Positions 27,886-36,602 of a stretch of 64,000 bases of DNA are shown in pieces. Origin of the DNA: Vagococcus carniphilus. Lineage in GTDB: Bacteria; Bacillota; Bacilli; Lactobacillales; Vagococcaceae. The stretch covers positions 1,380,001 to 1,444,000 of the forward strand of contig NZ_CP060720.1 in assembly GCF_014397115.1 (NCBI RefSeq). Direction: 5' to 3'. Made by a program: the position numbers and the translations under genes. Positions within the stretch are counted from its first letter, which is position 1. Every line of letters begins with the position of its first letter. Under the pieces are notes generated by a model, which searched no databases, was not told the origin of the DNA, and saw only the letters and a list, made by a program, of their open reading frames with translations.

Positions 27886-28705
27886 ATTTTTTTATATCAA
27901 CAAATATCAAATGAGGATAGTTGTTAATTCTAGCTGGAAATGAACTATTAGCAAGTCCTCTACTGACAAATAGATGATTACCATCCATTTCATAGTGACC
28001 ATCTGTATGTTCAGGTAAAAATCCTTGATCAGGTGCATAGAGTCCTCCAACTACGGGCAGGATAACTTGTCCTCCGTGAGCATGTCCACTAAAAACAGAA
28101 ATTTTGGTATTAGGAAAGTTTTCCATATAAGTTTCCATTTTTTCAGGATGATGAGCTAATATTAGTGTTTCTAAAGATTGATTCATTTTTGTCATCTTTT
28201 CTTTTGAAATAGAAACGTGTTTATTACTTAAGCCAACAATATTGATCTTTTGTTGGTTGACAGTCGTTTCTAAAAAATCATTTTTTAAAAGAATAGCATC
28301 ACTTTGTTTGACGATCTCTAACCATTTATCATATTCAGGATTTGTTTCTTCATGATTTCCTGTCACAATGTAAGTGGGAGCGATTTTTGTTAATTTACTT
28401 AAGAAAAAACGTAAATCAGATTCATCTAATTTTTCAGTTCGATCAATCGTATCTCCTGTGAAAAAAAGAATATCTGGTTTTTCATTTGAAATAGACGTTA
28501 ATAATTTTTTCATGGGAACTCGTAACCTTGGAAATTGAGTATCGGAAATATGTCCGACACGAATGAAATCATTCGCATTATTTATTTTGGAGCTTTTAAT
28601 AGTAAAATAGTCTTTGTCTAATTGTCTGTTTTCTCGGTAGCCTTCTAAAACAAAGGCACTACCTAATAGTAAAGTCATGATTGATACTGATTTTATTACT
28701 TTCAT
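27884..28705 (-). CDS. Membrane-anchored metallophosphoesterase
   Basis: This 273-residue calcineurin-like phosphoesterase of the YkuE/YaeI type has an N-terminal hydrophobic anchor (about residues 5-22). The dimetal motifs are in order: GHISDTQFP (D-x-H class with Q), FTGDTIDR, TGNHEE, AHHPEK and SGHAHGGQ. The active site should face outside. Some family members act on lipid-linked or wall substrates, but none can be named from sequence. The gene interrupts the common polC-rimP order, runs against both neighbours and shares the polC terminator, so it looks like an independent insertion. Confidence 0.85.
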   Translation of the reverse strand: MKVIKSVSIMTLLLGSAFVLEGYRENRQLDKDYFTIKSSKINNANDFIRVGHISDTQFPRLRVPMKKLLTSISNEKPDILFFTGDTIDRTEKLDESDLRFFLSKLTKIAPTYIVTGNHEETNPEYDKWLEIVKQSDAILLKNDFLETTVNQQKINIVGLSNKHVSISKEKMTKMNQSLETLILAHHPEKMETYMENFPNTKISVFSGHAHGGQVILPVVGGLYAPDQGFLPEHTDGHYEMDGNHLFVSRGLANSSFPARINNYPHLIFVDIKK

Positions 28706-28805
28706 TCATTACACCTCTCAATGGCAATAAGCATATCAAATAAAAGTTAAGGAAAATTAAAAAATAACATTCTTAATGAAACCTTAAATAACAATAGTCG
28801 TGTAT

Positions 28806-28834
28806 TTGTTTTTTTTAGAAAAACATGATAGAAT
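28806..28834 (+). promoter_or_regulatory. Promoter of the rimP-nusA-infB operon
   Basis: TTGTTT (28806-28811), a 17-base spacer and TAGAAT (28829-28834), with TG one base ahead of the hexamer (extended -10). Transcription should begin near 28841. Confidence 0.65.
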
Positions 28835-28856
28835 AGTCCTGTAAGATAAGTGTGGA

Positions 28857-28882
28857 GGAGTGAGCGTCTAGGCGCTCACTCT
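28857..28882 (+). promoter_or_regulatory. Promoter-proximal terminator-like hairpin ahead of rimP
   Basis: GAGTGAGCG (28858-28866) pairs perfectly with CGCTCACTC (28873-28881) around a 6-nt loop, followed by T5. It lies only about 17 bases after the predicted start, so it may act as an attenuator controlling the nusA operon. Confidence 0.55.
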
Positions 28883-28925
28883 TTTTGATGAAATTCTTAA
28901 AAACTTTAAAGGAGGCGAATATTAA

Positions 28926-29399
28926 TTGGCAAACGTTGTTGATATCGTTACAGACTTAGTAAATCCAATTCTTGATGAATTAACATTTGAATTAGTTGAT
29001 ATTGAGTATGTAAAAGAAGGGAAAAATTGGTTTTTACGTGTATTTATTGATAAAGAAGGTGGCATTGATATAAATGAGTGTGCCCTTGTCAGTGAAAAAT
29101 TAGGTGAAAAACTTGATACAGTTGAACCAGACCCGATTCCACAAGCGTATTTTTTAGAAGTCTCTTCTCCTGGAGCAGAGCGCCCTTTAAAGAAAGAAGC
29201 AGATTACGAACAAGCCATCGGTGAATATATTAATATTTCTTTTTATCAGGCTGTTAATGGTGAGAAACAATACCAAGGTTTCTTAGAAAAACTTGATAAA
29301 GAAACATTAACATTACGTGTAAAAATAAAAACACAAGAAAAAACAATGGAATTTGAACGTAAAAATATAGCCAAAGCAAGATTGGCCATTCAATTTTAA
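28926..29399 (+). CDS. rimP: Ribosome maturation factor RimP
   Basis: RimP assists 30S assembly. The 157-residue protein fits the family: ELVDIEYVKEGKNWFLRVFI, IDINECALVSEKLGEKLD, and the SSPGAERPLK motif (about residues 79-88). The start is a TTG at 28926 with GGAGG 10 bases upstream; no ATG fits. It opens the classical operon rimP-nusA-rnpM-rplGA-infB-rbfA. Confidence 0.95.
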   Translation: MANVVDIVTDLVNPILDELTFELVDIEYVKEGKNWFLRVFIDKEGGIDINECALVSEKLGEKLDTVEPDPIPQAYFLEVSSPGAERPLKKEADYEQAIGEYINISFYQAVNGEKQYQGFLEKLDKETLTLRVKIKTQEKTMEFERKNIAKARLAIQF

Positions 29400-29421
29400 T
29401 AACGGAGGTTAAGAAAGAATC

Positions 29422-30567
29422 ATGAACAAGGAAATGTTAGGCGCATTAGACGCTCTTGAACGAGAAAAAGGCATTTCTAAAGCAATCGTAATCGAAGCTT
29501 TAGAAGCAGCAATGATTTCAGCATATAAACGTCACTACGGACAAGCTCAAAACGTTGAAGTAGAATTCAATGAAAAAAAAGGTGATGTGCATATTTTTTC
29601 AGTTAAAGAAGTAACTGAGGAAGTAATGGACTCACAATTAGAAGTTAGTTTGAAAGAAGCTCAAAAAGTTAATCAAGCTTACGAAATTGGCGATATGATT
29701 CGTTTTGAAGTAACACCAAAAGATTTTGGTAGAATTGCAGCTCAAACAGCTAAACAAGTTATTTTACAACGTGTTAGAGAAGCTGAGCGCTCAATTATTT
29801 ATAACGAATTTAGTGCCTATGAAAATGAAATCATGCAAGGAATCGTAGAAAGACAAGATAACCGCTATATTTACGTTAATTTAGGTAAAATTGAAGCGGT
29901 ATTATCAAAACATGACCAAATCCCTAATGAAGTATATCAACCACACGATCGTATCAAAGTATACATTCATAAAGTTGAAAACACATCAAAAGGTCCTCAA
30001 GTTTATGTAAGTCGTAGCCATCCAGATTTATTAAAACGTTTGTTTGAACAAGAAATTCCAGAAGTTTATGATGGAGAAGTAGAAATTGTTAGTATCGCTC
30101 GTGAAGCAGGAGATAGAGCTAAAGTAGCGGTACGTTCAGAAAACAAAGATATTGATCCAGTTGGAACATGTGTTGGACCTAAAGGACAACGTGTTCAAGC
30201 CATTGTTAATGAATTAAAAGGGGAAAATATGGATATTGTTGAATGGGATGAAGACCCAGCTGTCTTTATTTCAAACGCATTAAATCCAGCACAAGTTGTT
30301 GATGTTATCTTTGATGAAACACAAAGAGCTTGTACGGTAGTTGTACCTGATTTCCAACTATCATTAGCGATTGGTAAACGTGGACAAAATGCTCGTTTAG
30401 CAGCAAAATTAACAGGTTTCAAAATCGATATTAAACCTGAATCAGAAATGGAAGCTTTAGAAACTGAAGAAGACGTAGCTGATTTAGAGACTGAAGGAAA
30501 TGATATTCTTGAAGAAGTTATCGAAGAAGCTGTTATAACTGAAGAAGTAGAAGAAACAAAAGAGTAA
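29422..30567 (+). CDS. nusA: Transcription termination/antitermination factor NusA
   Basis: NusA binds RNA polymerase and modulates pausing and termination. The 381-residue protein has the N-terminal polymerase-binding domain, an S1 domain (about residues 130-200), two KH domains (with DPVGTCVGPKGQRVQAIVNE and SLAIGKRGQNARLAAKLTG), and an acidic tail of about 40 residues. It lacks the C-terminal acidic repeats of proteobacterial NusA, as is normal in Firmicutes. A GGAGG site precedes the ATG. The upstream terminator-like hairpin could allow NusA feedback. Confidence 0.97.
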   Translation: MNKEMLGALDALEREKGISKAIVIEALEAAMISAYKRHYGQAQNVEVEFNEKKGDVHIFSVKEVTEEVMDSQLEVSLKEAQKVNQAYEIGDMIRFEVTPKDFGRIAAQTAKQVILQRVREAERSIIYNEFSAYENEIMQGIVERQDNRYIYVNLGKIEAVLSKHDQIPNEVYQPHDRIKVYIHKVENTSKGPQVYVSRSHPDLLKRLFEQEIPEVYDGEVEIVSIAREAGDRAKVAVRSENKDIDPVGTCVGPKGQRVQAIVNELKGENMDIVEWDEDPAVFISNALNPAQVVDVIFDETQRACTVVVPDFQLSLAIGKRGQNARLAAKLTGFKIDIKPESEMEALETEEDVADLETEGNDILEEVIEEAVITEEVEETKE

Positions 30568-30586
30568 GATTGGGAGGCGAAAATAG

Positions 30587-30886
30587 ATGAAAACAAGAAA
30601 AATTCCAATGAGAAAATGTGTTGTATCCAATGAGATGAAACCTAAAAAGGAAATGATAAGAATTGTTCGTTCTAAAGAAGGGGAAGTTTCAATCGATCCA
30701 ACAGGTAAGCTAGCTGGAAGAGGTGCCTATCTCTCTATTGAGCCTGAAGTGGTTCAGTTGAGTTGGGACAATAAAACCTTAGATCGGATTTTAAATACTA
30801 GCTTAACTGATGACTTTTACCAAGAGTTATTGGATTATGTAACTCACCAAAAAGCGAGAAGAGAGTTATTTTCTAATGACAAATAA
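30587..30886 (+). CDS. rnpM: RNase P modulator RnpM (YlxR, DUF448)
   Basis: This 99-residue basic protein has the YlxR/DUF448 motifs: MRKCVVSNEMKPKKEMIRIV at the N-terminus, the GRGAYLS core (about residues 44-50) and a basic C-terminus. The Bacillus subtilis homolog binds the RNA of RNase P and modulates its activity. It sits between nusA and the L7Ae-like gene with an 11-base overlap into the latter, the usual arrangement. Confidence 0.93.
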   Translation: MKTRKIPMRKCVVSNEMKPKKEMIRIVRSKEGEVSIDPTGKLAGRGAYLSIEPEVVQLSWDNKTLDRILNTSLTDDFYQELLDYVTHQKARRELFSNDK

Positions 30887-31184
30887 AGATAAATTTTTAA
30901 ATTTACTGGGTCTAGCGACCAAAGCAGGTAAATTAGTATCAGGTGATGAAACGACTGTTAATGCTGTTAGAAAAAATAGTGTTAGTCTTGTTATTGTCGC
31001 AACTGATGCTAGTGAAGCAACGATAAAAAAAATGAAAGATAAATGTAACTATTATGAAACACCCATTCTTGTTTCATGTACCAAAGCAGAGTTAAGCCAT
31101 GCAATTGGTAAGAGCCGAGCGATTATTGGTGTGTCTGATAATGGTTTTTCTAGGAAGATGCGTGAACTAATGACAGTAGAATAG
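30876..31184 (+). CDS. rplGA: L7Ae/YlxQ-family K-turn RNA-binding protein
   Basis: This 102-residue L7Ae/L30e-fold protein has LLGLATKAGKLVSGDETTVNAV at the N-terminus and VSCTKAELSHAIGKSRAIIGV toward the end, typical of YlxQ. Family members bind kink-turn RNA; the exact role in Firmicutes is unclear. It overlaps the end of rnpM by 11 bases, implying coupled translation. The next gene is infB. Confidence 0.92.
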   Translation: MTNKDKFLNLLGLATKAGKLVSGDETTVNAVRKNSVSLVIVATDASEATIKKMKDKCNYYETPILVSCTKAELSHAIGKSRAIIGVSDNGFSRKMRELMTVE

Positions 31185-31196
31185 GATGGTGATTTG

Positions 31197-33551
31197 ATGA
31201 GTAAGAAACGTGTATATGAACTTGCAAAAGAACTTGATATTTCAAGTAAAAATATCGTCGAGAAAGCTCATTCAATGGGAATGGATGTAAAAAATCATAT
31301 GAGTAGTTTAACAGACTCAGATATTTCTAAACTTAAACAATCTATTTCGAATAAACAAAAAGAAGTAAAAGAAAAAATCTCTCCAAAACCAGAAGCAAAA
31401 AAACAGGAGAAGACTCATTCTACAAAAGTAGAAAATAAACCAAATAGTAAGGAAAATCGTGTGAATAAACAAGGACAACAAAATCGCCCAAATAATAACT
31501 CAGGTAATAAGCCGAATAATAATTCGACTAACAAACCAAGCAATAAACCGCAACAAAAAACAAGTAACAACCAATCACAACAACATTCAAATCAAAAGAA
31601 TGACCAAAATAAAACTCAAAATCAAGGCCAAGGAAACAACAACAACTTTAACAAAGGTGGTAACAGAGGTCGTAATCAAGGTGGTTACCAAAACCCTAAT
31701 AACCGTTTCAACAAGAAAAATAGAAAAGGTAAAAAAGGGAAATATCAACCATCAACTAAGCCTGCTGTACCAGCACGTAAGTTTAAAGAATTACCAGAAG
31801 TGTTAGTATACACTGAAGGAATGAACGTGGCTGACATTGCTAAAAAAATCTATCGTGAACCAGCTGAAATTATCAAAAAATTATTCATGTTAGGTGTAAT
31901 GGTTAACCAAAATCAACCATTAGACAAAGATACAATTGAAATTCTTGCAACAGATTATGGTATTACACCAGAAGAAAAAGTTCAAGAAGATGTGGCTGAT
32001 ATTGATAAATTCTTCGAAGGTGATGCTGTAAATGAAGATAATTTAGTAACAAGACCGCCAGTTGTTACAATCATGGGACACGTTGACCATGGTAAAACAA
32101 CACTTTTAGATACTTTAAGAAATACAAAAGTATCATTAGGTGAAGCCGGTGGAATTACGCAACATATTGGTGCTTACCAAATTCAAGCTGATGGCAAACC
32201 AATCACTTTCTTGGATACACCAGGACATGCGGCGTTTACAAGTATGCGTGCTCGTGGAGCTAGTATTACAGATATCACTATTTTAGTGGTTGCTGCTGAT
32301 GATGGTGTTATGCCTCAAACAGTTGAAGCAATTAACCATGCCAAAGCGGCTGAAGTACCAATTATCGTAGCTGTTAACAAAATTGATAAACCAACTGCAA
32401 ATCCTGATCGCGTAATGCAAGAATTAAGTGAACATGGACTAATTCCAGAAGCTTGGGGTGGCGATACTATTTTCGTTCCAATCTCAGCTAAATTTGGTGA
32501 CAATATTGATGAATTATTAGAAATGGTCTTACTTGTTTCTGAAGTAGAAGATTTAAAAGCTGACCCAACGCAACGCGCGATTGGTACGGTTATTGAAGCT
32601 CGTTTAGATAAGAGCAAAGGACCTATTGTAACATTATTAGTACAACAAGGAACTCTACATGTAGGAGATCCAATCGTTGTTGGTAATACACACGGTCGTG
32701 TACGTGTTATGACAAATGATATTGGTCGTCGTGATAAAGAAGCAGGACCAGCATCTCCAGTAGAAATCACTGGTTTAAATGATGTCCCTCAAGCAGGGGA
32801 TCGTTTTGTAACTTTTGAAGACGAAAAAACTGCTCGTTCAGCTGGTGAAGAAAGAGCTAAGCGTGCTTTATTAGAACAACGTCAAGTTAGCTCTCGTGTG
32901 ACTTTAGATAACTTATTCGAAAGTCTTAAAGATGGCGAAATGAAAGAAGTTAACGTTATTATTAAAGCTGACGTTCAAGGTTCTGCAGAAGCATTAGCAG
33001 CTAGTTTGAACAAAATCGATGTAGAAGGTGTACGTGTTAAAATCGTCCATTCTGCAGTAGGTGCAATTAGTGAAAGTGATATTACTTTAGCTTCAGCAAG
33101 TAATGCGATTATTATTGGATTTAACGTTCGACCAACTACTCAAGCAAGAGTTCAAGCTGAACAAGAAGAAGTAGATATTCGTTTACATAGAATTATTTAT
33201 AAAGTGATCGAAGAAATTGAAACAGCAATGAAAGGTATGTTAGATCCTGAATTTGTTGAAAAAATTACTGGTCAAATGACTGTTCGTGAAACAATCAATG
33301 TTTCTAAAGTTGGAACAATTGCTGGTTGTTATGTAACAGAAGGATTTATCCGTCGTGAAAGTGGCATTCGTTTAATCAGAGATGGTATTGTTATTCATGA
33401 AGGTACTTTAGCAAGCTTAAAACGTTTCAAAGATGATGCTAAAGAAGTTAAAATGGGATTTGAATGTGGTGCAACCATTGAAGGATATAACGATGTGAAA
33501 GTTGATGACGTTATTGAAGGCTTCGTTATGGAAGAATTAGAAAGAAAATAA
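31197..33551 (+). CDS. infB: Translation initiation factor IF-2
   Basis: IF-2 is the GTPase that places initiator tRNA on the ribosome. The 784-residue protein has an N-terminal IF2-N domain ([19 protein letters not shown]), a long low-complexity linker rich in N, Q and K (about residues 65-190), a second IF2-N domain, and then the G domain with [25 protein letters not shown] and NKIDKP, followed by domains II-IV. I chose the ATG at 31197; a TTG one codon earlier is also in frame. All GTPase motifs are intact. Confidence 0.98.
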   Translation: MSKKRVYELAKELDISSKNIVEKAHSMGMDVKNHMSSLTDSDISKLKQSISNKQKEVKEKISPKPEAKKQEKTHSTKVENKPNSKENRVNKQGQQNRPNNNSGNKPNNNSTNKPSNKPQQKTSNNQSQQHSNQKNDQNKTQNQGQGNNNNFNKGGNRGRNQGGYQNPNNRFNKKNRKGKKGKYQPSTKPAVPARKFKELPEVLVYTEGMNVADIAKKIYREPAEIIKKLFMLGVMVNQNQPLDKDTIEILATDYGITPEEKVQEDVADIDKFFEGDAVNEDNLVTRPPVVTIMGHVDHGKTTLLDTLRNTKVSLGEAGGITQHIGAYQIQADGKPITFLDTPGHAAFTSMRARGASITDITILVVAADDGVMPQTVEAINHAKAAEVPIIVAVNKIDKPTANPDRVMQELSEHGLIPEAWGGDTIFVPISAKFGDNIDELLEMVLLVSEVEDLKADPTQRAIGTVIEARLDKSKGPIVTLLVQQGTLHVGDPIVVGNTHGRVRVMTNDIGRRDKEAGPASPVEITGLNDVPQAGDRFVTFEDEKTARSAGEERAKRALLEQRQVSSRVTLDNLFESLKDGEMKEVNVIIKADVQGSAEALAASLNKIDVEGVRVKIVHSAVGAISESDITLASASNAIIIGFNVRPTTQARVQAEQEEVDIRLHRIIYKVIEEIETAMKGMLDPEFVEKITGQMTVRETINVSKVGTIAGCYVTEGFIRRESGIRLIRDGIVIHEGTLASLKRFKDDAKEVKMGFECGATIEGYNDVKVDDVIEGFVMEELERK

Positions 33552-33576
33552 ACATCACAAAAGAGGAGTGTGTACG

Positions 33577-33930
33577 ATGGCAAACTATCGTGACCGCCGA
33601 GTAGCTCAAGAAATACTAAGAGAAGTTAATGATATCTTACAAAAAAAAGTAAGAGATCCTCGTGTTGAAAACGTGACAATTACTGAGGTAAGAGTGACGG
33701 GAGATTTACAACAAGCAACTATTTATTATAGTTCTTTAGGAGATAAGGCTTCAGAAAAAGAAAAAGTGCAACAAGGCTTAGAAAAAGCAAGTGGTCTAAT
33801 TCGTCGTGAATTAGGACATCGTTTGCAAATTTATAAAACCCCTGAGTTGTTATTTGAACTAGACAGCTCAGTCGCATATGGTAATCATATCGATGATTTG
33901 ATCAGAGGGTTAAATAAAAACGACTATTAA
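33577..33930 (+). CDS. rbfA: Ribosome-binding factor A
   Basis: RbfA binds the 30S subunit during late maturation and cold adaptation. The 117-residue protein matches the family: YRDRRVAQEILREVNDILQK at the N-terminus, VRDPRVENVTITEVRVTGDL, and the C-terminal RIYKTPEL-type motif (here LQIYKTPELLFELD). The ATG at 33577 has GAGGAG eight bases upstream. It closes the nusA-infB operon and is followed by a strong bidirectional terminator; truB, its usual neighbour, lies about 4.4 kb further on. Confidence 0.95.
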   Translation: MANYRDRRVAQEILREVNDILQKKVRDPRVENVTITEVRVTGDLQQATIYYSSLGDKASEKEKVQQGLEKASGLIRRELGHRLQIYKTPELLFELDSSVAYGNHIDDLIRGLNKNDY

Positions 33931-33932
33931 AT

Positions 33933-33974
33933 AAAAAGGCTAGAAATTGAGTAAATCCAATTTCTAGCCTTTTT
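33933..33974. terminator. Bidirectional terminator after rbfA
   Basis: A perfect 17-bp stem (33933-33949 and 33958-33974) has an 8-nt loop, with T-runs on both strands. It also ends the convergent Mga-like regulator gene. Confidence 0.85.
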
Positions 33975-35400
33975 TTATTAGAATTTCTAATTCTTGAATA
34001 TTTTGTTCAGTTGGAAAATCATTCATTAAAAGTGAGTCTACTTGTTGATTAACCTCTACTGAATTGGTAATGACCAAATCGAAAGAATCAAGGTCATAAA
34101 GAGGCATATCTCTTTTTGCAATGCTGTTAATATCATTAAAGTAATGTGGTGCAATATTCATTTTTGTTTGGATAATGCTACTTAAGAATTCAGCATGCTT
34201 TTGCGAGTTATTACTTATAACTAAAGTTTTTTTCTGAAATTGTGTTTGAATCAGTTCTGGTTGACTAGTAATTAGGAGATAAATAATGAAATCCAAATGC
34301 TTATTAAAATCGACATTTATTTCCTTGGATAATTCTTCAGTAAACCGCAGAATTTTGTCATAAGTTGCTCTATTTTGTATAGAAGTTTGATGAGCAAAAT
34401 AAGTAAAACGATTCGTAAATAAATAATAAGGAATATTGATATATTTTTCATTAATGTACAAATCGCTTAATGAAACGGCTAAATAATTTTCTTCTAAGTT
34501 GTCTATATCTAAGTAAAATTCTGAGAGGAATTCATTTATTTTAAAAGAAATTGTTTCAGTTATTTTCTCATCGTAATGACTATTTAGAGAGCTTCTAAAA
34601 GACAAAATGGCTTTTTCAACTTCTATTAAATTTTTTAAAGTTAAGTGGTTAAAATGTTGAGAGATAAATTCTTTTTCTTCTTCATCAAAGCTTGTTGTTT
34701 GGCCAATAAAATAATTTTTTCTATGATGGTGAAATCCTTGTTCTTCCCGTTTTAATGAAACAAAATAATAAGAAGCATAGACTGGTAATTGAATGTCTGC
34801 TAGAGGTTCATTATGATCAAGATAGATTTTCTTCACTCGATGATGAAAGAAATCTAGCTCTTCTTTAGGAATAAATCGTTTCAGATTGTAGCCAGATAAT
34901 TCAAATAGAAAAATCGAAAAAAAGCGTCTGAGTTTTAATTCATCTTTAGCAACAACTTGATAAGATGAATGATCAGATTTAATATCAATAGAGTATTGAT
35001 TAAGATACTGATTGATATGTGGCAAATAGCGATAAAGAGTGGATCTGCTGACATGCAACTTATCAGCGTAAACATTTAAATGTTCGTTTGGATAATAAAA
35101 TAAAGCTTTAATAAATTTGATTGAAACAGAAGATAATAGAATTTCAGATTGGATGTCAATTAGGTTACTAACTGACAAATTAGTTGCTTTCATCCCTTGA
35201 GTAAAGGAAGATGTCAAACTGATAGTAGATTCCCAATTATCTTTGATCAATTTCAGGTCATCATTAATTGTTTTTTCTGAAACATTAAGTTCACTAGCAA
35301 TCTGTTTCACTGTTAACCAATCTTGATTTTGCAAAAATAATTGTAGGATTTTAATGATTCTTTTGGAAGAAATATCAATAATCGATATCACCCATTTCAC
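33964..35400 (-). CDS. Mga/AtxA-like HTH transcriptional regulator
   Basis: This 478-residue protein has two N-terminal helix-turn-helix segments: WLTVKQIASELNVSEKTIND (about residues 29-48) and a second with NVYADKLHVSRSTLYRYLPH (about 109-128). A long, mostly helical region follows, with sequences like those of the Mga/AtxA family, whose later domains resemble PTS regulation domains. I do not see the complete histidine motifs of a canonical PRD, so phospho-control is uncertain. The start is GTG at 35400 (another GTG at 35391 is possible). It is divergent from the Gfo/Idh/MocA gene, and an inverted repeat covers its promoter. Targets are unknown. Confidence 0.72.
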   Translation of the reverse strand: MKWVISIIDISSKRIIKILQLFLQNQDWLTVKQIASELNVSEKTINDDLKLIKDNWESTISLTSSFTQGMKATNLSVSNLIDIQSEILLSSVSIKFIKALFYYPNEHLNVYADKLHVSRSTLYRYLPHINQYLNQYSIDIKSDHSSYQVVAKDELKLRRFFSIFLFELSGYNLKRFIPKEELDFFHHRVKKIYLDHNEPLADIQLPVYASYYFVSLKREEQGFHHHRKNYFIGQTTSFDEEEKEFISQHFNHLTLKNLIEVEKAILSFRSSLNSHYDEKITETISFKINEFLSEFYLDIDNLEENYLAVSLSDLYINEKYINIPYYLFTNRFTYFAHQTSIQNRATYDKILRFTEELSKEINVDFNKHLDFIIYLLITSQPELIQTQFQKKTLVISNNSQKHAEFLSSIIQTKMNIAPHYFNDINSIAKRDMPLYDLDSFDLVITNSVEVNQQVDSLLMNDFPTEQNIQELEILIKKG

Positions 35401-35415
35401 GCTTCTTTCTATGTG

Positions 35416-35445
35416 AATATATTATGATTGTCAATCAAGTGACAA
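35416..35445 (-). promoter_or_regulatory. Promoter of the Mga-like regulator gene
   Basis: On the minus strand, TTGTCA (35440-35445), an 18-base spacer and TATATT (35416-35421). The start codon is about 16 bases beyond the -10, so the leader would be very short. Confidence 0.45.
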
Positions 35446-35446
35446 T
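35427..35446. promoter_or_regulatory. Palindrome over the regulator promoter, candidate operator
   Basis: ATTGTCA (35427-35433), six bases, TGACAAT (35440-35446) is a perfect 7-bp inverted repeat covering the -35 and spacer of the regulator promoter. Such a site would suit autoregulation or another repressor; the binding protein is unknown. Confidence 0.45.
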
Positions 35447-35542
35447 AATTCGTTAATTTGCTACATTTAAAATAACATATTTAACTTTTTTTAGACAGTG
35501 AAAGAGATTGAGACCTTAAAAATCGATACGACTCAATCATTG

Positions 35543-35551
35543 TGTTAAAAT
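35543..35551 (+). promoter_or_regulatory. Extended -10 promoter of the Gfo/Idh/MocA gene
   Basis: TGTTAAAAT has the TG-n-hexamer layout (TAAAAT at 35546-35551), about 26 bases before the ATG. Confidence 0.45.
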
Positions 35552-35576
35552 AAAAGCAAAAGTTAGGAGGATTCAA

Positions 35577-36539
35577 ATGATAAACAAAATTGGTGTAGTA
35601 GGAACTGGAGACATTGCAGGTCAGTTTGTCTCTCAAATTAATCAAGACAAATATCAAATTGTTTCTGTTTTTAATCATAGAGAGTCATCACTTAAAACGT
35701 TTACTGAAACTCATAAAATCCCTCATAAGACAACTAATTATGAAGAGTTTTTAGCAAATGATAAAATCGACTGTGTCTACATAGCAACTCCTAACCAAAC
35801 TCATTATGAGTTTGCTTTAAAAGCACTTCAGGCCGGAAAACATGTTCTATGTGAGAAAGTTATGGTGATGAAGGGTGAAGAAGCAAAGAAATTATTTGCT
35901 GTTGCTAAAGAAAAGAACTTAGTGCTATTAGAGGCAGTAACTTTATTTTATATGCCGATGTACTCGACAGTTCAACAATTATTAAAAAATAACAAGCTAG
36001 GTAAATTGAGCAATGCGAATATAACATTTGGTAGTTGTAAAGAATATGATCCTAATAATCGTTTCTTTTCTCTTGAGAAAGGTGGCGGAGCTCTTTTTGA
36101 CATTGGAACATATGCTTTATCAGCGGCTGTATACCTTCTTAATACTAGCTTAGAATTGATTGCTACAGATGTTTCTTTGAGTGAATCTGGCGTTGATGAA
36201 AAGTCGATGACGCTATTAAAAAATGCAGATGATGTTCAAGCGAGTGTTATGATTTCTTTTAGAGGAAAAATGCCAAAACAAATTATTTTAACTGGAGATA
36301 AAGGCTATCTTTTGATTGATGATTTTCCAAGAGCTGAAAAGGGGCAAATTTTTTACAATGATGGACAAGTTGAAATCATTGATCAAGGAACAGGACATGA
36401 TGTGTTCACTTACGAGATGGACCGAGTTAATCAATATGCTAAGGGTGAAATTGATACAGAAGATTTAAGAGAGGTCACTGAGCGAGTTATTTGCTTAATG
36501 GATGAGATGCGAGAGTCTTGGGATTACTTACAAGATTAA
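35577..36539 (+). CDS. Gfo/Idh/MocA family NAD(P)-dependent oxidoreductase
   Basis: This 320-residue protein has an N-terminal Rossmann fold (IGVVGTGDIAGQF, about residues 5-17) and the CVYIATPNQTHYEFALKAL segment. The substrate domain has GGGALFDIGTYALSAAVYLL with the conserved D-x-x-x-(H/Y) site. The usual EKP motif reads CEKVMVM here, so the lysine is kept and the proline replaced by valine. Such enzymes oxidise or reduce sugars, inositols and related polyols; the substrate cannot be named. GGAGG precedes the ATG. It lies between a divergent regulator and a convergent importer. Confidence 0.88.
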   Translation: MINKIGVVGTGDIAGQFVSQINQDKYQIVSVFNHRESSLKTFTETHKIPHKTTNYEEFLANDKIDCVYIATPNQTHYEFALKALQAGKHVLCEKVMVMKGEEAKKLFAVAKEKNLVLLEAVTLFYMPMYSTVQQLLKNNKLGKLSNANITFGSCKEYDPNNRFFSLEKGGGALFDIGTYALSAAVYLLNTSLELIATDVSLSESGVDEKSMTLLKNADDVQASVMISFRGKMPKQIILTGDKGYLLIDDFPRAEKGQIFYNDGQVEIIDQGTGHDVFTYEMDRVNQYAKGEIDTEDLREVTERVICLMDEMRESWDYLQD

Positions 36540-36543
36540 TAGA

Positions 36544-36582
36544 AAAAAAGGCTTGTGATTACAATGATCACAAGCCTTTTTT
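36544..36582. terminator. Bidirectional terminator after the oxidoreductase gene
   Basis: A perfect 16-bp stem (36544-36559 and 36567-36582) has a 7-nt loop. It also ends the convergent permease gene. Confidence 0.85.
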
Positions 36583-36602
36583 AGCAAAAGAATCTATTCT
36601 TT

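Noticed and set aside
31390-31765. Possible repeat array or CRISPR in the A-rich stretch
   Set aside because: Repeats are codon-level (N, Q, K) with no constant spacer length; it is the infB linker.
31600-31806. Small plus-strand frame inside the IF-2 linker
   Set aside because: Frame-shifted reading of an N/Q/K-rich coding repeat; threonine- and lysine-rich translation is an artefact of the A-rich DNA.
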